Assembly: GCA_905250025.1 (NCBI GenBank)
Contig: CAJNOJ010000305.1
Coordinates: 48,745 to 112,744 of the forward strand
Reading direction: 5' to 3'
Source: Adineta ricciae
Lineage: Eukaryota; Rotifera; Eurotatoria; Adinetida; Adinetidae
Length of the DNA: 64,000 nt
This document shows positions 12,420 to 25,342 of this stretch, piece after piece (within the stretch, counting starts at the first letter, position 1; every line of letters starts with the position of its first letter). A program made the translations under genes and the position numbers. The notes under the pieces are model-generated. The model was given only the letters and a program-made list of their open reading frames with translations. It was not told where the DNA came from and searched no databases.

Positions 12420-13748
12420 TTAGAAATAAATTTATCTCAAAAGACTTTCTTTCCGATATTGTTGTGCAGAAGTGTTCTCTAGGTATTCTGGCGAATTTAT
12501 CCCAAAACAGCAGTTGCGACATAGTGTTTCATGGAAAGGTGATTTGTATTTTGAAAACAAAAGTATCATAAACATTTGATTTGAGAATTTCCTCACCAAA
12601 GAACTATGTACCTGACTTAAACCTATTTGCATTATCTAATCATCAGTATAATGTAGTTTGCTCGAGTGATTTTGTTACTAAGACTCTGCGAGCAAGGTAA
12701 TGATCGATGTTTTTGAAGTTTTCAACTAATGAATGTATCTCAATCAACGTTGTATACATCAAATATTACCAATTAATCATTTGATGACTGAAGATTGGAT
12801 TGCAAATGTATACTGTCTTTGTATACTTATTTTCAAACATCTCGACGATCTTCTCTCTCTATATATATATTGACCAAACTGATTAGTCTATTGGCGAATT
12901 TAGCATTTATTTCTCGCTCGATGTTCTCCTTTGTCTTTCGGAACTTTGAATAATTATTCTCTCAGCGAGAATTTCAATGATCGTCAATGGATAACAAGCA
13001 TATCATTTTTTTCCATACTATAACTAATACACGCCGTCACCATATACATACTGATATGAGAATCGAAACGATCGCTGTGTCATCATCATAGTCATTTCGT
13101 TTTTCTATGGAAGTTTATCGCTGAGATTAAAACTAATCATTTTAGTTGATCTCTATTTGATTGACATGATTACTCTATTCGTTATATCACATCATACTTT
13201 GTCTAATTCGATTCCATCCAAGGATTTTCTCTACATCGTCAGCGCATAATTTCAGTTGCGCGCTTCACTCTGTCAATTATCGAAACAACAGGTGCGAACG
13301 TGTTCCTGAACATATAATCTATCGAAAATACTTTATCAGTCATCTGCTTAGAACATTCCACTGAGTTACAACGGATGTAATTGTGCACTATAATTCCAAT
13401 AAGTAATTTATCTTATGAATCTGATTTTGATCAGTGCGTTCCATTTTCCTATGTTTATTTTTATGTTGATAAGAGTAATATAATTGAAGATATGTTGACA
13501 TCGATTGATTGTTATTCTGATTCTTGAACAGATTTCATATCGAACGCGGCGAGCAACTGGATGTGTCTGTTTATCTTAAAATGTGACATCAGCCTAGAAC
13601 AGGAGATACTAAAACTTCCCAAATCGATTTTTTTTATTTGGAAAAGAAAAAGTGAAATACTGAAAGATTAATCTCTGTGATTTAACGTATCACCTGTGTA
13701 TTGAAATTTCGTTTTGTTCTTGGTAGGTATGGCTTCATTTGATTACTA
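12420..13748. other. Intergenic, no gene recognised
   Basis: AT-rich. An AATAAA signal at 12424 lies just after the NWD-like stop. There is a short TA-dinucleotide run near 12862-12871. Compared with haplotype B (37409-39650) two blocks are absent here: about 0.65 kb after 12930 and about 0.2 kb near 13197. Confidence 0.6.
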
Positions 13749-14173
13749 ATGATGATCGACAAACAACTCTTCTGTTTTTTCCTGATTCTAATCAGGTAAA
13801 CGAATCGATCTGTTACATATGATACAACTTAACATTTATTTTTTAGTACCACAGGTTTGTTTATTGAATCATAATCTTTTTCTCTCTTAGAATCCTTTGA
13901 TACATAGTTCAAGTAAACTCGCAGTTATGTATGAGTACTGATCAATATGGTTCCTGTTCAACAAACAAAGAATGCGGTTGTTTTCATATGCTAAATACCG
14001 AAAATATTGGTATTTGTGCTTTTCTCTGGCCAAGTTGTTCACAATTCACTCCCTGTAATGCAACGGGCAATACGTGTGATAGACAAAGTACAATTTGTGT
14101 CCAACACCCACGATGTCACAATCGTCCCATTTGTTATCCGACCTCACTAATGGACGAACGATTGTGTCCATAA
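13749..14173 (+). CDS. Small secreted cysteine-rich protein (haplotype A)
   Basis: Three exons: 13749-13795, an 8-base micro-exon (taccacag, near 13847-13854) and a last exon starting ttcaagtaaac near 13909. Spliced, they give a clean signal peptide MMIDKQLFCFFLILI-STTVQVNS followed by mature QLCMSTDQYG. The mature part of about 80 residues has about 13 cysteines (NKECGCFH, WPSCSQF, NTCDRQSTICVQHPRCHNRPICY), which suggests a disulfide-bonded extracellular protein. The same splicing works in the haplotype B copy, which supports the micro-exon. The stop is TAA where the B allele has CAA, so this allele is four residues shorter. It ends 32 bases from the stop of the convergent NHL-EGF gene. No family recognised. 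Confidence 0.72.
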
Positions 14174-14205
14174 ACATTTACTTGAAAAATAGAAATGGAT
14201 TCGTC

Positions 14206-17200
14206 TCAAATCGATGTTTCTTCTTCTATAGTTGAAAGTGTTCGTTTCGGTGGGGGTTTTGCATTGACATAAACAAAGCGTTGAATAACTGGCTTACGCC
14301 GTTTTGCTCGCCGTTCTTTTCGTATTCGTTCGCGCTCTCGTCGTACGGGATCAATGCCGAAAAAGTATCTGAGAAAGTCCATAATAATAACGAACAATAT
14401 AACGCTGATCATTGCTAGAATTGCAATGAAAGCGAACGACGTCGCGACAACTCGATATATATAAAGTTTTGTTGTAATTTTTTCGCAATGTTCACCACCG
14501 GTTCCAAAGAGACACTCACATTTATAAGCACCTAACAGTGGACGACAAACGCCTCGATTGTAACAGGTGATATTCCAGCAATAATTTATTTTTCGTTCAC
14601 ATCTCGTTCCTTCGTAACCATATGAACATGTGCAATCATATGTAGAATTTGTTATCGGACGACAAGTACCTAAACAGAGACATTTTCGCAGAGTTTAATA
14701 ATGAGAAAAACAGAATTTACCGTAGAGACAAGTATTTAATTTACAAGGACTTCGACTGAATTGACATTGTTTGTCAAAGAAATCAATGTGACATGAACAA
14801 TTGTAATCGTGCCCGTTGTTCAGATCAATGCAGTTGCTATTGTTCGGACACGGCTTTTGCATAGCACAAACTGTTCCGGATATATTACAATTTTGACCAA
14901 TATTTGTTGTAGTACCACAGGAGTCAACAACAATAAACATTGATGTTGAATTATCTATACAGTAGACCTTTATTATAATGTAAGGCGAAATCTGTACGCA
15001 TACCTCGATATTTAGATAAAGATGAAGTTAAATATGGTTTTTCTGTTGTTCTCAATTGATCTAAGTAGTTCGAATTCGAAACCACTTTGGAATGTAAAAA
15101 CACTTACCGCATGTATTCATTTTTGAACGAAATATTTGAACGCGAAAGTTCCATTCATCAGCAACATACAAGTTTCCAACACTGTCAAAATAAACAGTAT
15201 GTGGATGATAAAGTTGATTAGAAGATGATCCCGATGTATTCGTATTGCAACCAGCTATGTACTCAAACTCGCCATTTCCCACTCGGACTATACAATGCTG
15301 TAGGCTATCCGCAATGTACAAAAAACCATTTCCATCACCCGTCACACCAGTGGGATATTGAAGTGTTAAACCTTCTGGAATGTTCGATCCAGCCACTGTG
15401 TCCCCGTTCAAGTCTCCACGTCGAAATAACTGAACTCTGTTGTTCCCACCATCAGCCACATATAAATGATAATTGAGATCAACAAATATTCCCATAGGTT
15501 GATCAAGTTCATATGACCCCGATCCTGCTTTGCCTGTTCCTGCTATGTATCTCTCCGTGTGATTATCACTGGTTAGTAATACTTTCACTACTAAGTGATT
15601 TTCGTGACGAGAACAATAGAGGGTGTTGCGAATGTCAACAAAGAGACCAAAGCAGTGTGCAGACAGTCTTGTAATAAGTTTACTTTCGGTAGAACTTGAT
15701 GTAAACTTCCGAATTTCACCTGTTTTTTCACCATTCTCGAAATAGATATCGCCATTCAATGTCACAAATAAAGGCGTAAACTCGTACAAACTAGCGTTTA
15801 ACTGTCGTAGTTGGTCAACACTCTGATTAGACCAAATGAGAATTCGGTTCTTCATATGGTCGGCTACGTAGAGGGTATCGTTCAAATCGACGAAAATGCC
15901 GCGAACTTTTGAAGTAAGAGTTTTGTTATCAACAAAAGTGACACCACATTTACTCCATGTTGTGTTCGACAAGAACTTCGGTTGATTGAATGAAACTAAA
16001 TACAGAAAAGTGTGCCTGAGTGCAACAACGTTTTCTCTTTCTCTTTCTCTAGTGTCTATCGCATTCATCAAATTATGATGATAATAGTATAATTTCGTAC
16101 TCACCAGGATAGTTGAGAATTTGAAATTGTTGCACTCGGTTATTTGCCCACTCACTCACATACAGTGAACCAAAACTATCGAATGCTAACGAATGCGGTT
16201 CGCGTAACTGAGTTGGTTTATTTCCCGCTGTTGCTGAACATGCAACGATACATACTCCAGAGATTGAACCAGGTTTCCAACGAGTGATGCGCGAGTTGCC
16301 TAGTTCACTAATGTAAAGCAACTCATTTTCATCAACAATCACATCTGTTGGTGACTTCACTTGCGTCAGACTGTTTCCAGCTGTTCCATCACCAGCCACA
16401 CGAATTCCAACTGATGCTCCAGATGTCCATTTCATCACTCGATGATTCTCACGGTCTGCAATATAGATCGTTCCCACATCAGTGACGAATATCCCGTGCG
16501 GCCGAGCCAGTTGTTCATTGGCAGATCCTCGAGTTCCATTTCCAGCCACTCTTAAGCTCTCTGATGAACTCGATCGGAAAACAAACACACTGTGAATAGC
16601 TCTGTCGCTGACGTATATGTCGCCATGATTGTCAATGTAAAAATAGAGCGGATCTTTCAATCCAGTTAAATTACGTGTTATAGTTGACTTTGATCCGTTC
16701 AGCGGCATTTTCTCTATGCGACGGTTTCCTCGGTCGAGAACGTAGAGAGATGAGTTGAAAATGAAAACATCAGTTGGATCTCGAAACTGACCGAGATCTG
16801 AGGCGCGTATGGAATCGATAGTAGAAGTATTCATTGAAGAATGAAGATGAACTAGAACAATTCGACTATTATTTCCGTCGGCGACATATAGAATATCGTT
16901 GTCTGTAATTAATATCCCAATAGGCTTATTAAGTTGAAAAGATAACGATCCTGGTATTGCGTCTGGGGAACCTGCAACTGTAGTACCATTTTGACTCCAT
17001 ATTGAATGAGATGATAGTTTAATTTGCACTAGAAAGATAAAATATATGCTTAATGTATTTAGTGAGTTAGAATATGGACAGCTAATCGTTAATCAGATAA
17101 TATTCAAATGAAATATGTTGCCGAAGCTAAAAGTTTTGAATAATTACTTGATACGGCAGTGCTTAGTATTACCAGAACAAAGCATTTCATGAAACAGTAT

Positions 17201-17211
17201 CTACTTGTCAT
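14206..17211 (-). CDS. NHL-repeat / EGF / single-pass membrane protein (haplotype A)
   Basis: Six exons on the minus strand: 17211-17148, 17028-16105, 15995-15108, 15060-15004, 14954-14721 and 14669-14206. Exon 1 (64 nt) encodes a signal peptide (MTSRYCFMKCFVLVILSTAVS). Exons 2 and 3 encode roughly a dozen NHL-type repeats with the recurring pattern P-x-G-I-x-V/D...LYVADxxNNRV. Exons 5 and 6 carry EGF-like Cys patterns (NCNISGTVC…CPNNS…CSCHI; CTCSYGYEGTRCE; CRPLLGAYKCECLFGTGGEHC). Then comes one hydrophobic helix (FAFIAILAMISVILFVIIM) and a short Arg/Lys-rich cytoplasmic tail with PPPKRTLS. The predicted topology is type I with an NHL propeller and EGF repeats outside. Ligand unknown. Exons 2-3 are shared, inverted, with the neighbouring gene. 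Confidence 0.85.
15108..17028 (-). repeat. Left arm of an inverted duplication (NHL exons)
   Basis: The reverse complement aligns with 19239-21150 at very high identity, including the intron between the two NHL exons (both have the gtgagtacgaaattat start; this arm has one extra agaaag unit). Homology begins at the acceptor of exon 2 and ends at the donor of exon 3; the flanking introns do not match. Confidence 0.88.
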
Positions 17212-18522
17212 CTGATGAACTTTGAAGCTTTTTTCTAAATGGAAACTAAAGAATAAATATATTTCACTTGAATAATGTGTTTTCTCTCTCTTTCAGCTTA
17301 TTATTCAATATTTAGAGTATTTGAACGAACCAACTGATAGCATCACAAAGATTTGCGATTTATCCGTGCATTTCGATATCCTATACTTAATTGCTTTATA
17401 TTATATGTAAACTGGATTGAATTGATCATAATATTAACTAAGAGAGGAAGATCTAATTAATCTCAATGAGTAGAATGTATTTTTCAGAGAAAAAAAGTAC
17501 ATCATGTCAAATAACGACTGACGTCAATTGGACACACATTTGTTTCACTCTTTTTTTTATCACGTACATCTCATTTGACACGCTTGATCAATGTTTGTCA
17601 ATTGATACAGCGAGAGAAAGATTTTATTTATTAAAATGTCATGTCTTTTTTACATGAGCTTTTACAAAAATTCTCATCCAGAGAGATTACGTGATATTCA
17701 CAATAACTATATATTCGAAAATCTTACTTCCGTTAGTGATAGTACTGGACCATAGATAAGAAATTCGCTTAGAAATGCTACGTTTACAGCTGCAAGATGT
17801 CTTCAAATATAGATTCGACATATTTCAACGGGAGTTGATTTTGATTGCAAATTGACTTTGTCTATGAAGCACGTTCGATTCACAGTGAAGTTTCATCATC
17901 ATTGTACGTCTATCTTCAACTGTAAACGCTAAGAGTTTTTTCTGTATGAACATATATTATTTAGCTGTGAACGATATCTATACATATGGTGATTGTTATC
18001 GAAAATGAACACTTTATTTCTTTCATCAACATTTCACTGTAACAATACCATACGAATCATTTGATTCTATCCACCAACTTTATTTACAGGATATAGCTGT
18101 GACGTTAAAGTCGTTTGACTGCATTACACGTGTTCGTCGATAGTTGACAGAAAATAGCAACTGTAAATGAATACCCGATGACGTGAATCCCATTTTCTCC
18201 ATAGAAATCGTATTTTTCAAGTGATAACAGTCTTCCATCGACTGTTGTCTGACTCTCATCACGAGTTTGATGACGGTAATTGTCCCAGGGTATCAATGTA
18301 AAGCAAATAGACAAATATTATCCGTTATTGATCAACGAAAACTATCAATTCAAGGAGAAACACGTTCTGTTTTCTGATTGTCGCCACTGTAGGCGATATT
18401 TTGTTTTAACTAATATTTCTACCGACGTCATTTCTCAAAACAAAGCACGGATAATATTAATTACGACTGTTCACATCAAACTGTCTTTCTCGACCATATT
18501 CAACGGTTAATTTCAAAACGAA
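17212..18522. other. Divergent intergenic spacer of the NHL gene pair
   Basis: About 1.3 kb between the signal-peptide exons of two head-to-head genes. It probably contains both promoters. It is not itself palindromic. Short open frames here (for example 17466-17657 plus, 18105-18314 minus) have no recognisable features. Confidence 0.55.
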
Positions 18523-21500
18523 ATGAAATCATATTATTATTTATTTCTATATTCCATTATCCTGTTCATCGATGTTGAGTCTTCAAGTAACTATCGACAT
18601 TTTTTTTCTGTTTCGTATATACTATAGCCAGCATATCAGTAAAGATAAACTATCAAATAAACCTATTTTCTATACCTTTGCATTTACTTCATGTAAGAAT
18701 GGATTCTTAGACATGACTGGTTTTCATAAAGAATATTTACACCCTTCGCCCACTTTCTTTCCTGCGACAAAAAAAGTTTCTTAATACTATTTCTTGAGGA
18801 ATATGGACAACGACGCATTCGTTTACTTGATCTTCAATTACGCTTGATATTACAACCAAACATATCTTTGTCCATAGCAATTGTTAACGGTGCGGTTTTC
18901 GTTCGTATGAGAGGAAAGATCATCCCATCAGACATGAATTCTTGAGATTTTCTCTCAGATTATGCGGTTGAATGTTGAGTTGATTCTCGTCTCATTTGAA
19001 CATATCACTAAAACTGTATTCTTCCCTATATGTTTTCATTTCAATGAATGAATGTGTGACAAATTTATCTTCACTTGAATTCATCTGGATTTCGATACTG
19101 AAAATAAATGGAAGATTTTGTCAGAAGTTTTTCTCCCATTTTGGTATATAGTTCTCTCACCAGTCCTTATTAAACTGTACTAATAGCTTTTTTAAAACAC
19201 AAATCAATGTTTGTCTAAAAATCTTTCTTTGTTCAAAGTGAAAGTTAGACTATCATCTCATTCAATATGGAGTCAAAATGGTACTACAGTTGCAGGTTCC
19301 CCAGACGCAATACCAGGATCGTTACCTTTTCAACTTAATCAGCCTATTGGAATATCAATTACACACAACGATATTCTTTATATCGCCGAGGAGGGTAATA
19401 GTCGAATTGTTATAGTTCATCTTCATTCTTCAATGAATACTTCGACTACCGCTTCCATACGCGCCTCAGATCTCGGTCACTTTCGAGATCCAACTGATGT
19501 TTTCATTTTTAACTCATCTCTCTACGTTCTCGACCGAGGAAACCGTCGCATAGAGAAAATGTCGCTGAACGGATCAAATTCAACTATAAAACGTAATTTA
19601 ACTGGTTTGAATGTCCCGCTCTATTTTTACATTGACAATCATGGCGACATACACGTCAGCGACAGAGGTACTCACAGTGTGTTTGTTTTCCGATCGAGTT
19701 CATCAGAGAGCTTAAGAGTGGCTGGAAATGGAGCCCGAGGATCTGCCAATGACCAACTGGCTCGGCCGTACGGGATATTCGTCACTGATGTGGGAACGAT
19801 CTATATTGCAGATCGTGAGAATCATCGAGTGATGAAATGGACATCTGGAGCATCAGTTGGAATTCGTGTGGCTGGTGATGGAACAGCTGGAAACAGTCTG
19901 ACGCAAGTGAATTCGCCAACAGATGTGATTGTTGATGAAAATGAGTTGCTTTACATTAGTGAACTAGGCAACTCGCGCATCACTCGTTGGACACCTGGTT
20001 CAATCTCTGGAGTATGTATCGTTGCATGTTCAGCAACAGCGGGAAATAAACCAACTCAGTTACACGAACCGCATTCGTTAGCATTCGATAGTTTTGGTTC
20101 ACTGTATGTCAGCGACTGGAAAAATAACCGAGTGCAACAATTTCAAATTCTCAACTATCCTGGTGAGTACGAAATTATACTATTATCATCATAATTTGAT
20201 GAATGCGATAGACACTAGAGAAAGAGAAAACGTTGTTGCACTCAGGCACACTTTTCTGTATTTAGTTTCATTCAATCAGCCGAAGTTCTTGTCGAACACA
20301 ACATGGAGTGAATGTGGTGTCACTTTTGTTGATAACAAAACTCTTACTTCAAAAGTTCGCGGCGTTTTCGTCGATTTGAACGATACTCTTTACGTAGCCG
20401 ACCATATGAAGAGCCGAATTCTGATTTGGTCTAATCAGAGTGTTGACCAAGCACGACAGTTAAACGCTAGTTTGTACGAGTTTACGCCTTTATTTGTGAC
20501 ATTGAATGGCGATATCTATTTCGAGAATGGTGAAAAAACAGGTGAAATTCGGAAGTTTACATCAAGTTCTACCGAAAGTAAACTTATTACAAGACTGTCT
20601 GCACACTGCTTTGGTCTCTTTGTTGACATTCGCAACACCCTCTATTGTTCTCGTCACGAAAATCACTTAGTAGTGAAAGTATTACTAACCAGTGATAATC
20701 ACACGGAGATACACATAGCAGGAACAGGCAAAGCAGGATCGGGGTCATATGAACTTGATCAACCTATGGGAATATTTATTGATCTCAATTATCATTTATA
20801 TGTGGCTGATGGTAGAAACAACAGAGTTCAGTTATTTCGACGTGGAGACTTGAATGGGGACACAGTGGCTGGATCGAACATTCCAGAAGGTTTAACACTT
20901 CAATATCCAACTGGTGTGACGGGTGATGGAAATGGTTTTTTGTACATTGCGGATAGCCTACAGCATTGTATAGTCCGAGTGGGGAATGGCGAGTTTGAAT
21001 ACATAGCTGGTTGCAGTATGAGACGTGGATCATCATCGAATCAACTTTATCATCCACATACTGTTTATTTTGACAATGTTGGGAACTTGTATGTTGCTGA
21101 TGAATGGAACTTTCGCGTTCAGATATTTCGCTTAGAAATGAGTACATGTGGTAGGTAGAAGTAGTAGGAACAAATAGAGGAGAATTCTCGGAATGTCTTT
21201 TAAAGGTTGTTATCCTCCCATTATCAAAATAATCCCATCTGGAACTGTACTAAGAGTCCGACGTAATCAATATTTTTACATAAGCTCCGAAATTGAACTT
21301 CGATGTAATCTGTCTGAATCATTCTCAGCACAATGGTCAATTTTGAATTGTGCATCACCATGTTTCGATGAAACAATTGATATGTACAAGAATAATCTGT
21401 ACATTCCATCCCAAACTCTTCCGTATGGGATCTATCAATTCGAATTAATAGTGAAGATGACGAATTTTCACGAAATAAAATCTTCAGTATTCGTTGACGT

Positions 21501-24323
21501 CAAAATTATTGCCTCCAGTATCATAGCTCATCTTGTTTCGTATGATACACTAATCATTAAGCATCACTATGAAGAAAATCTTGTCCTGAATCCCGGCAAT
21601 TATTCTTACGACCAGAATTTAATCCATTTCAATCAACACGTATGTTTTCACAAAGAGCCTTTGTTTGATTTTTTTTCTCCTTTTTAGGACTGGCATTATG
21701 AATATTATTGTCGAATTTATTCAACGAACTCTCAACAATTCTCCACCTTTGAAGACTCAAACCAAACTTGTTTACTAGGTGAATGGACTTATAATAATGT
21801 AAATCGTACAGCTATAACAATCTTCAGTAAAGCATTCCAATTAAACCAAACATACCAGTTTATGGTTCAGATGACTCACCGAAAAAACTCTTCTCTCCAA
21901 TCTTTTGGTTATCTGATCGTGCAAGTTGGGAATCTTCAATCGCCCATTATTACCATCAAGTGAGTTTTACAATTAGCCTAAAACTCTTGATTCTCACGTA
22001 CCTTCTAGATGTCTCATCATAACAATGTGTTCATCAAAAGGCGAATTTCGCTACGTCAATCGTCATAGGCAAATATCACTTTCTTCATTCTGTACGAATA
22101 ACTGTTCACAAACAGTGAAAATTAGCTGGAATATCTACCAAGGAATGTTAGCTTCACCAAACGCAACTGTTCAATGGAATTCTGTTATTTCATTGCCGAC
22201 ATCATCATTTTTCGGTAAATCATCTTGGAAAATACGTGCCATTTCTGAAAATTTATGTCCATAGGATTAGATACGAAGGATCTACTTATAATGAGCGATA
22301 TTCTCACCGGTCAATATTGGCGTTTTGAAGTTCTTTATCAATTTGAATCCGAAACAATTCGAAGTACGTTCGATGTTGAACTGAACGATGGGCCGCGAAA
22401 TGGTTTTTGTCTGATTGATCCACCGAATGGAACAATCTTAACTTTATTCACAATTAATTGCTCGAACTGGTTCGATGCAGATGGAATTAAAGATTTCCTC
22501 ATTTACGGTAGATTTCTCATTTCTCGTCAATTAACAACAGACTTTCTTCTCTTCAGGTCTGATTGTAAACCTTCAAAAACGAATACTACTTACAACTTCA
22601 TCCAATCCAATAATTCTCCTTCGACTACCTGTGAATGTTCATTTAATTGTTCAAATTCGAGACACATTGGATTGTACTACTGAATATGATCTACCATCAA
22701 TCACAATCTATTCGAATTCTGCAATGATCGATACTTTGCTGATGCAAGAACACTCAAATGACGATCGATATATGATCCCGATGATATTATCAAGTAAGCA
22801 TTTCATCTAAAAGTCGATTTGGACTTTTGAGAAGAAAATTTAGTGACGAATAACTTCGATCTGAACACTTTAAATCGATATGCAACTATTCGAGAACAAA
22901 TCATGATGATTATCAACAAATTACCTTTAACCACACTGAATGAAATCAAATTTCAATCATCAATGCTTTCAATCCTCACTGAAACAACAAACCAACTAAC
23001 ACGAAGAACATCGGTAACTCTCACTCTGATTTTCATTCCTTTCAAATTCATTCTTCATAGATCATCGCACTGAATAAATGTTCCCAATTATCCTCCTTTC
23101 ACAAAGCCAATGTGAATAAATTCTCATATGAAGATACGCGTTTCATCTCAACAAATATTCTCGAATGTATCACTAACATTCACACGGTAAGCTGTTCCAC
23201 TGAAAATTCCGACGTTTCTACTTGAATTTAAGAGCATCAATGGACCATTACAACAACGTATGCAAGTTCTTCAAGCTGATCTACGAGAAGTCAATGATAT
23301 TACTCTTACAGGTAAACAATTCTCGATGAAAATCTAGTCAATTTGATATTTTAGAAGAACATAATCTTCATCATCGAAATTTTGAACATCAAAAACAAAT
23401 AGTAAGACTGATTTAACTTTGCCAAGCATCTTTAAGGAGCTTTTTCATAGGCCAATGAAATGACACATCAAATCAATGAAATTCTCTCGCTAATTACATC
23501 AGTCTTAGACATTCATTTGCATTTGACTCAAAATTTTACCATCAATACATCAACGATTTCATTTCTGTTGGCGAAAATCTCATCCTCATCTGTTCCCGAT
23601 AACTATCAAATTGATTATCCATCGAATTCAACTATGCTAATTCGTATGATGGTGCAACCATTAGCTTCATATGGAAATTCTGTACAATCGTATACGAACT
23701 CATCGCGACTACTGTCGCTTTCTATTCTCGACGAAAGTCAAAATGATATTCGAATAAATCGAATGGAATTCTTCATTCCTCGAGATCCAAACAAGTTAAT
23801 TCCACCGATGTTTTTCCAAAACGTGACAAAAATGAACCAGAACAAGCTATTGTTTCATTTCTATTCGTTTGACTTAACAAAATCAAATGAAAATCAAACA
23901 TTTTCCATTCATTTCGAAATCCATCCCTTGAATTCCAACATCTCCTATCTATTGATTTACCAATTCGATCACAAACCTCAAATACATTCAATTCAAAACT
24001 GGACATACCTATGTCCTTCCAATTCAACAGGTGATCAGACGTATCTTCACTTTATCGACAATTCTCAAACATCCGACCATCATTCAATCATTTACGGAAT
24101 TCGTGAATTAACATTCGAAGAAATGAACATCTATTGTTCCGACAAGAAATTCTATCAAAATCTCGATCAGCCAAGAAGATTTTTGTCGGATTATGAAATT
24201 CGACTTTATCAATCGAGTTGTTTGTATCTTGATTCGAATAATATTTGGAAATCGGACGGTTTCCTAGTTGGCCGTTCAACTACTCATAATCAAACACAAT
24301 GCTTTTCAATACATTTAACATGA
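18523..24323 (+). CDS. NHL-repeat / REJ / GPS-terminated protein (haplotype A)
   Basis: Inferred exon 1 at 18523-18586 (64 nt, signal peptide MKSYYYLFLYSIILFIDVESS) has the same length and phase as exon 1 of the inverted neighbour. NHL exons follow at 19239-20162 and 20266-21150, then 21206-21639, 21688-21959, about 22010-22217, 22265-22508 and several small exons to 24323. The REJ-type region shows the polycystin-like signature GFCLIDPPNGTILTLFTINC then W-F-D. The final ~80 residues resemble a GAIN/GPS end (paired Cys and Trp, then QCFSIHLT), and the stop codon follows Thr directly. In polycystin-1 relatives a GPS is followed by membrane helices; here none follow. Likely a secreted or processed ectodomain. 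The 652-nt first intron is the least certain part. Confidence 0.78.
19239..21150 (+). repeat. Right arm of the inverted duplication (NHL exons)
   Basis: Inverted partner of 15108-17028. Differences are scattered substitutions, for example NKPIGIL versus NQPIGIS and NTNTSGSSS versus SMRRGSSS. The arms are separated by about 2.2 kb. Confidence 0.88.
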
Positions 24324-25342
24324 AATCTTCAAGGATTTTACCTTTTCTTTCTACTTTGACGAGTTATATATAATCATATTCTTTTTGTGACATGACTTTT
24401 CAATCTTGTGAGCTAATGCATTCACAATCCACTTATAGTCTTATCGAAATAAATTTACACACTTTAACCTCGTTTCCCTATTTTTTTAATAGAACGAAAT
24501 ATTGTCATGCTTAATATTGACAACGTGATTCTATATCTTTATTTTCTAAAAAATAGTATTGTATCGATCATTTCTTGAGTAGCAAAGACGAAAAGAAAGT
24601 GACGTTTTCGGTACAAATAGAAATATTCTGGTTTTTTCCTCAGAATAAATAATCATGTAAACGCTATAGTACAAAACAAATTTGCTTGTGAATATTAAAA
24701 TGACATCATCTTGTCAAAGGTTTTCTCAGGGCTTACTTTTCTGTTTAAAATAGTAGATTGCATTAATTATGCTATTTGAATGAGACGAATAGAATCAGGA
24801 GTAGAAATAAAATATCATGGATTTAACCACCGTGTCGTTTGTTGTCGTCAGAAGAAGAAGAAGAAGAAGTAAAAAAAGGGTAACAGGAAATGATGAATAA
24901 AAGCTTTAGTTTATTTTTAGTTGAAATAAACTTAGAGCAATTGTGTATCTAATAGAGAATGTTCGAATTTGTCGGATGTATGAACATCGTTTCGTGATGT
25001 GAGAGAGACGTATTTCTAGACGGTGGAAACGAGGTATGACGGCATGGCTATCGTTCTTTCGTTTTCGTTCCATTATGTCTCGTGACTTCTTCTTTCTCTT
25101 GTTGATTGAGGTATGGTATGCCAATAGTTCCTGTTAACCTCGATAGTGTTCTAATGCGCAGATGCATATATTTTCATATAAGATACAGTCAGATAGATAA
25201 TAACAGAACGCTCAGTTCAACTTCTGAGTTTGAAACGACAGCGGTCCTTGCGCATTTTTGGATTTCATTGTCCTTTTGTAGCATAGCAATTAAATAATAC
25301 TTGGCATCAAAGAATATTTAACAAACAAAGCACGAGTATCTC
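24324..25342. other. Intergenic with a short GAA repeat
   Basis: AT-rich spacer. AATAAA signals occur near 24449. A (GAA)n run lies at about 24852-24869; the B allele has a shorter run near 45066-45077. Open frames such as 24906-25124 (minus) look spurious. Confidence 0.55.

Noticed and set aside
17521-17640. Telomeric or transposon terminal repeats near the palindrome
   Set aside because: No tandem telomere-type repeats, reverse transcriptase or transposase frames were found anywhere in the window; the arms consist of exons and one intron.
18080-18510. Open frames between the divergent NHL genes as a hidden third gene
   Set aside because: Short, on both strands, no signal or domain features, and no splice pattern that extends them.
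22496-22683. Premature ends in the REJ region (…IYGRFLISRQ, and …RHIGLYY)
   Set aside because: These are read-through into short introns; splicing at the GT-AG pairs restores the frame in both alleles.
24906-25124. Lys/Arg-rich open frame on the minus strand upstream of the GPCR
   Set aside because: Lies over a purine repeat and is not kept as a frame in haplotype B.
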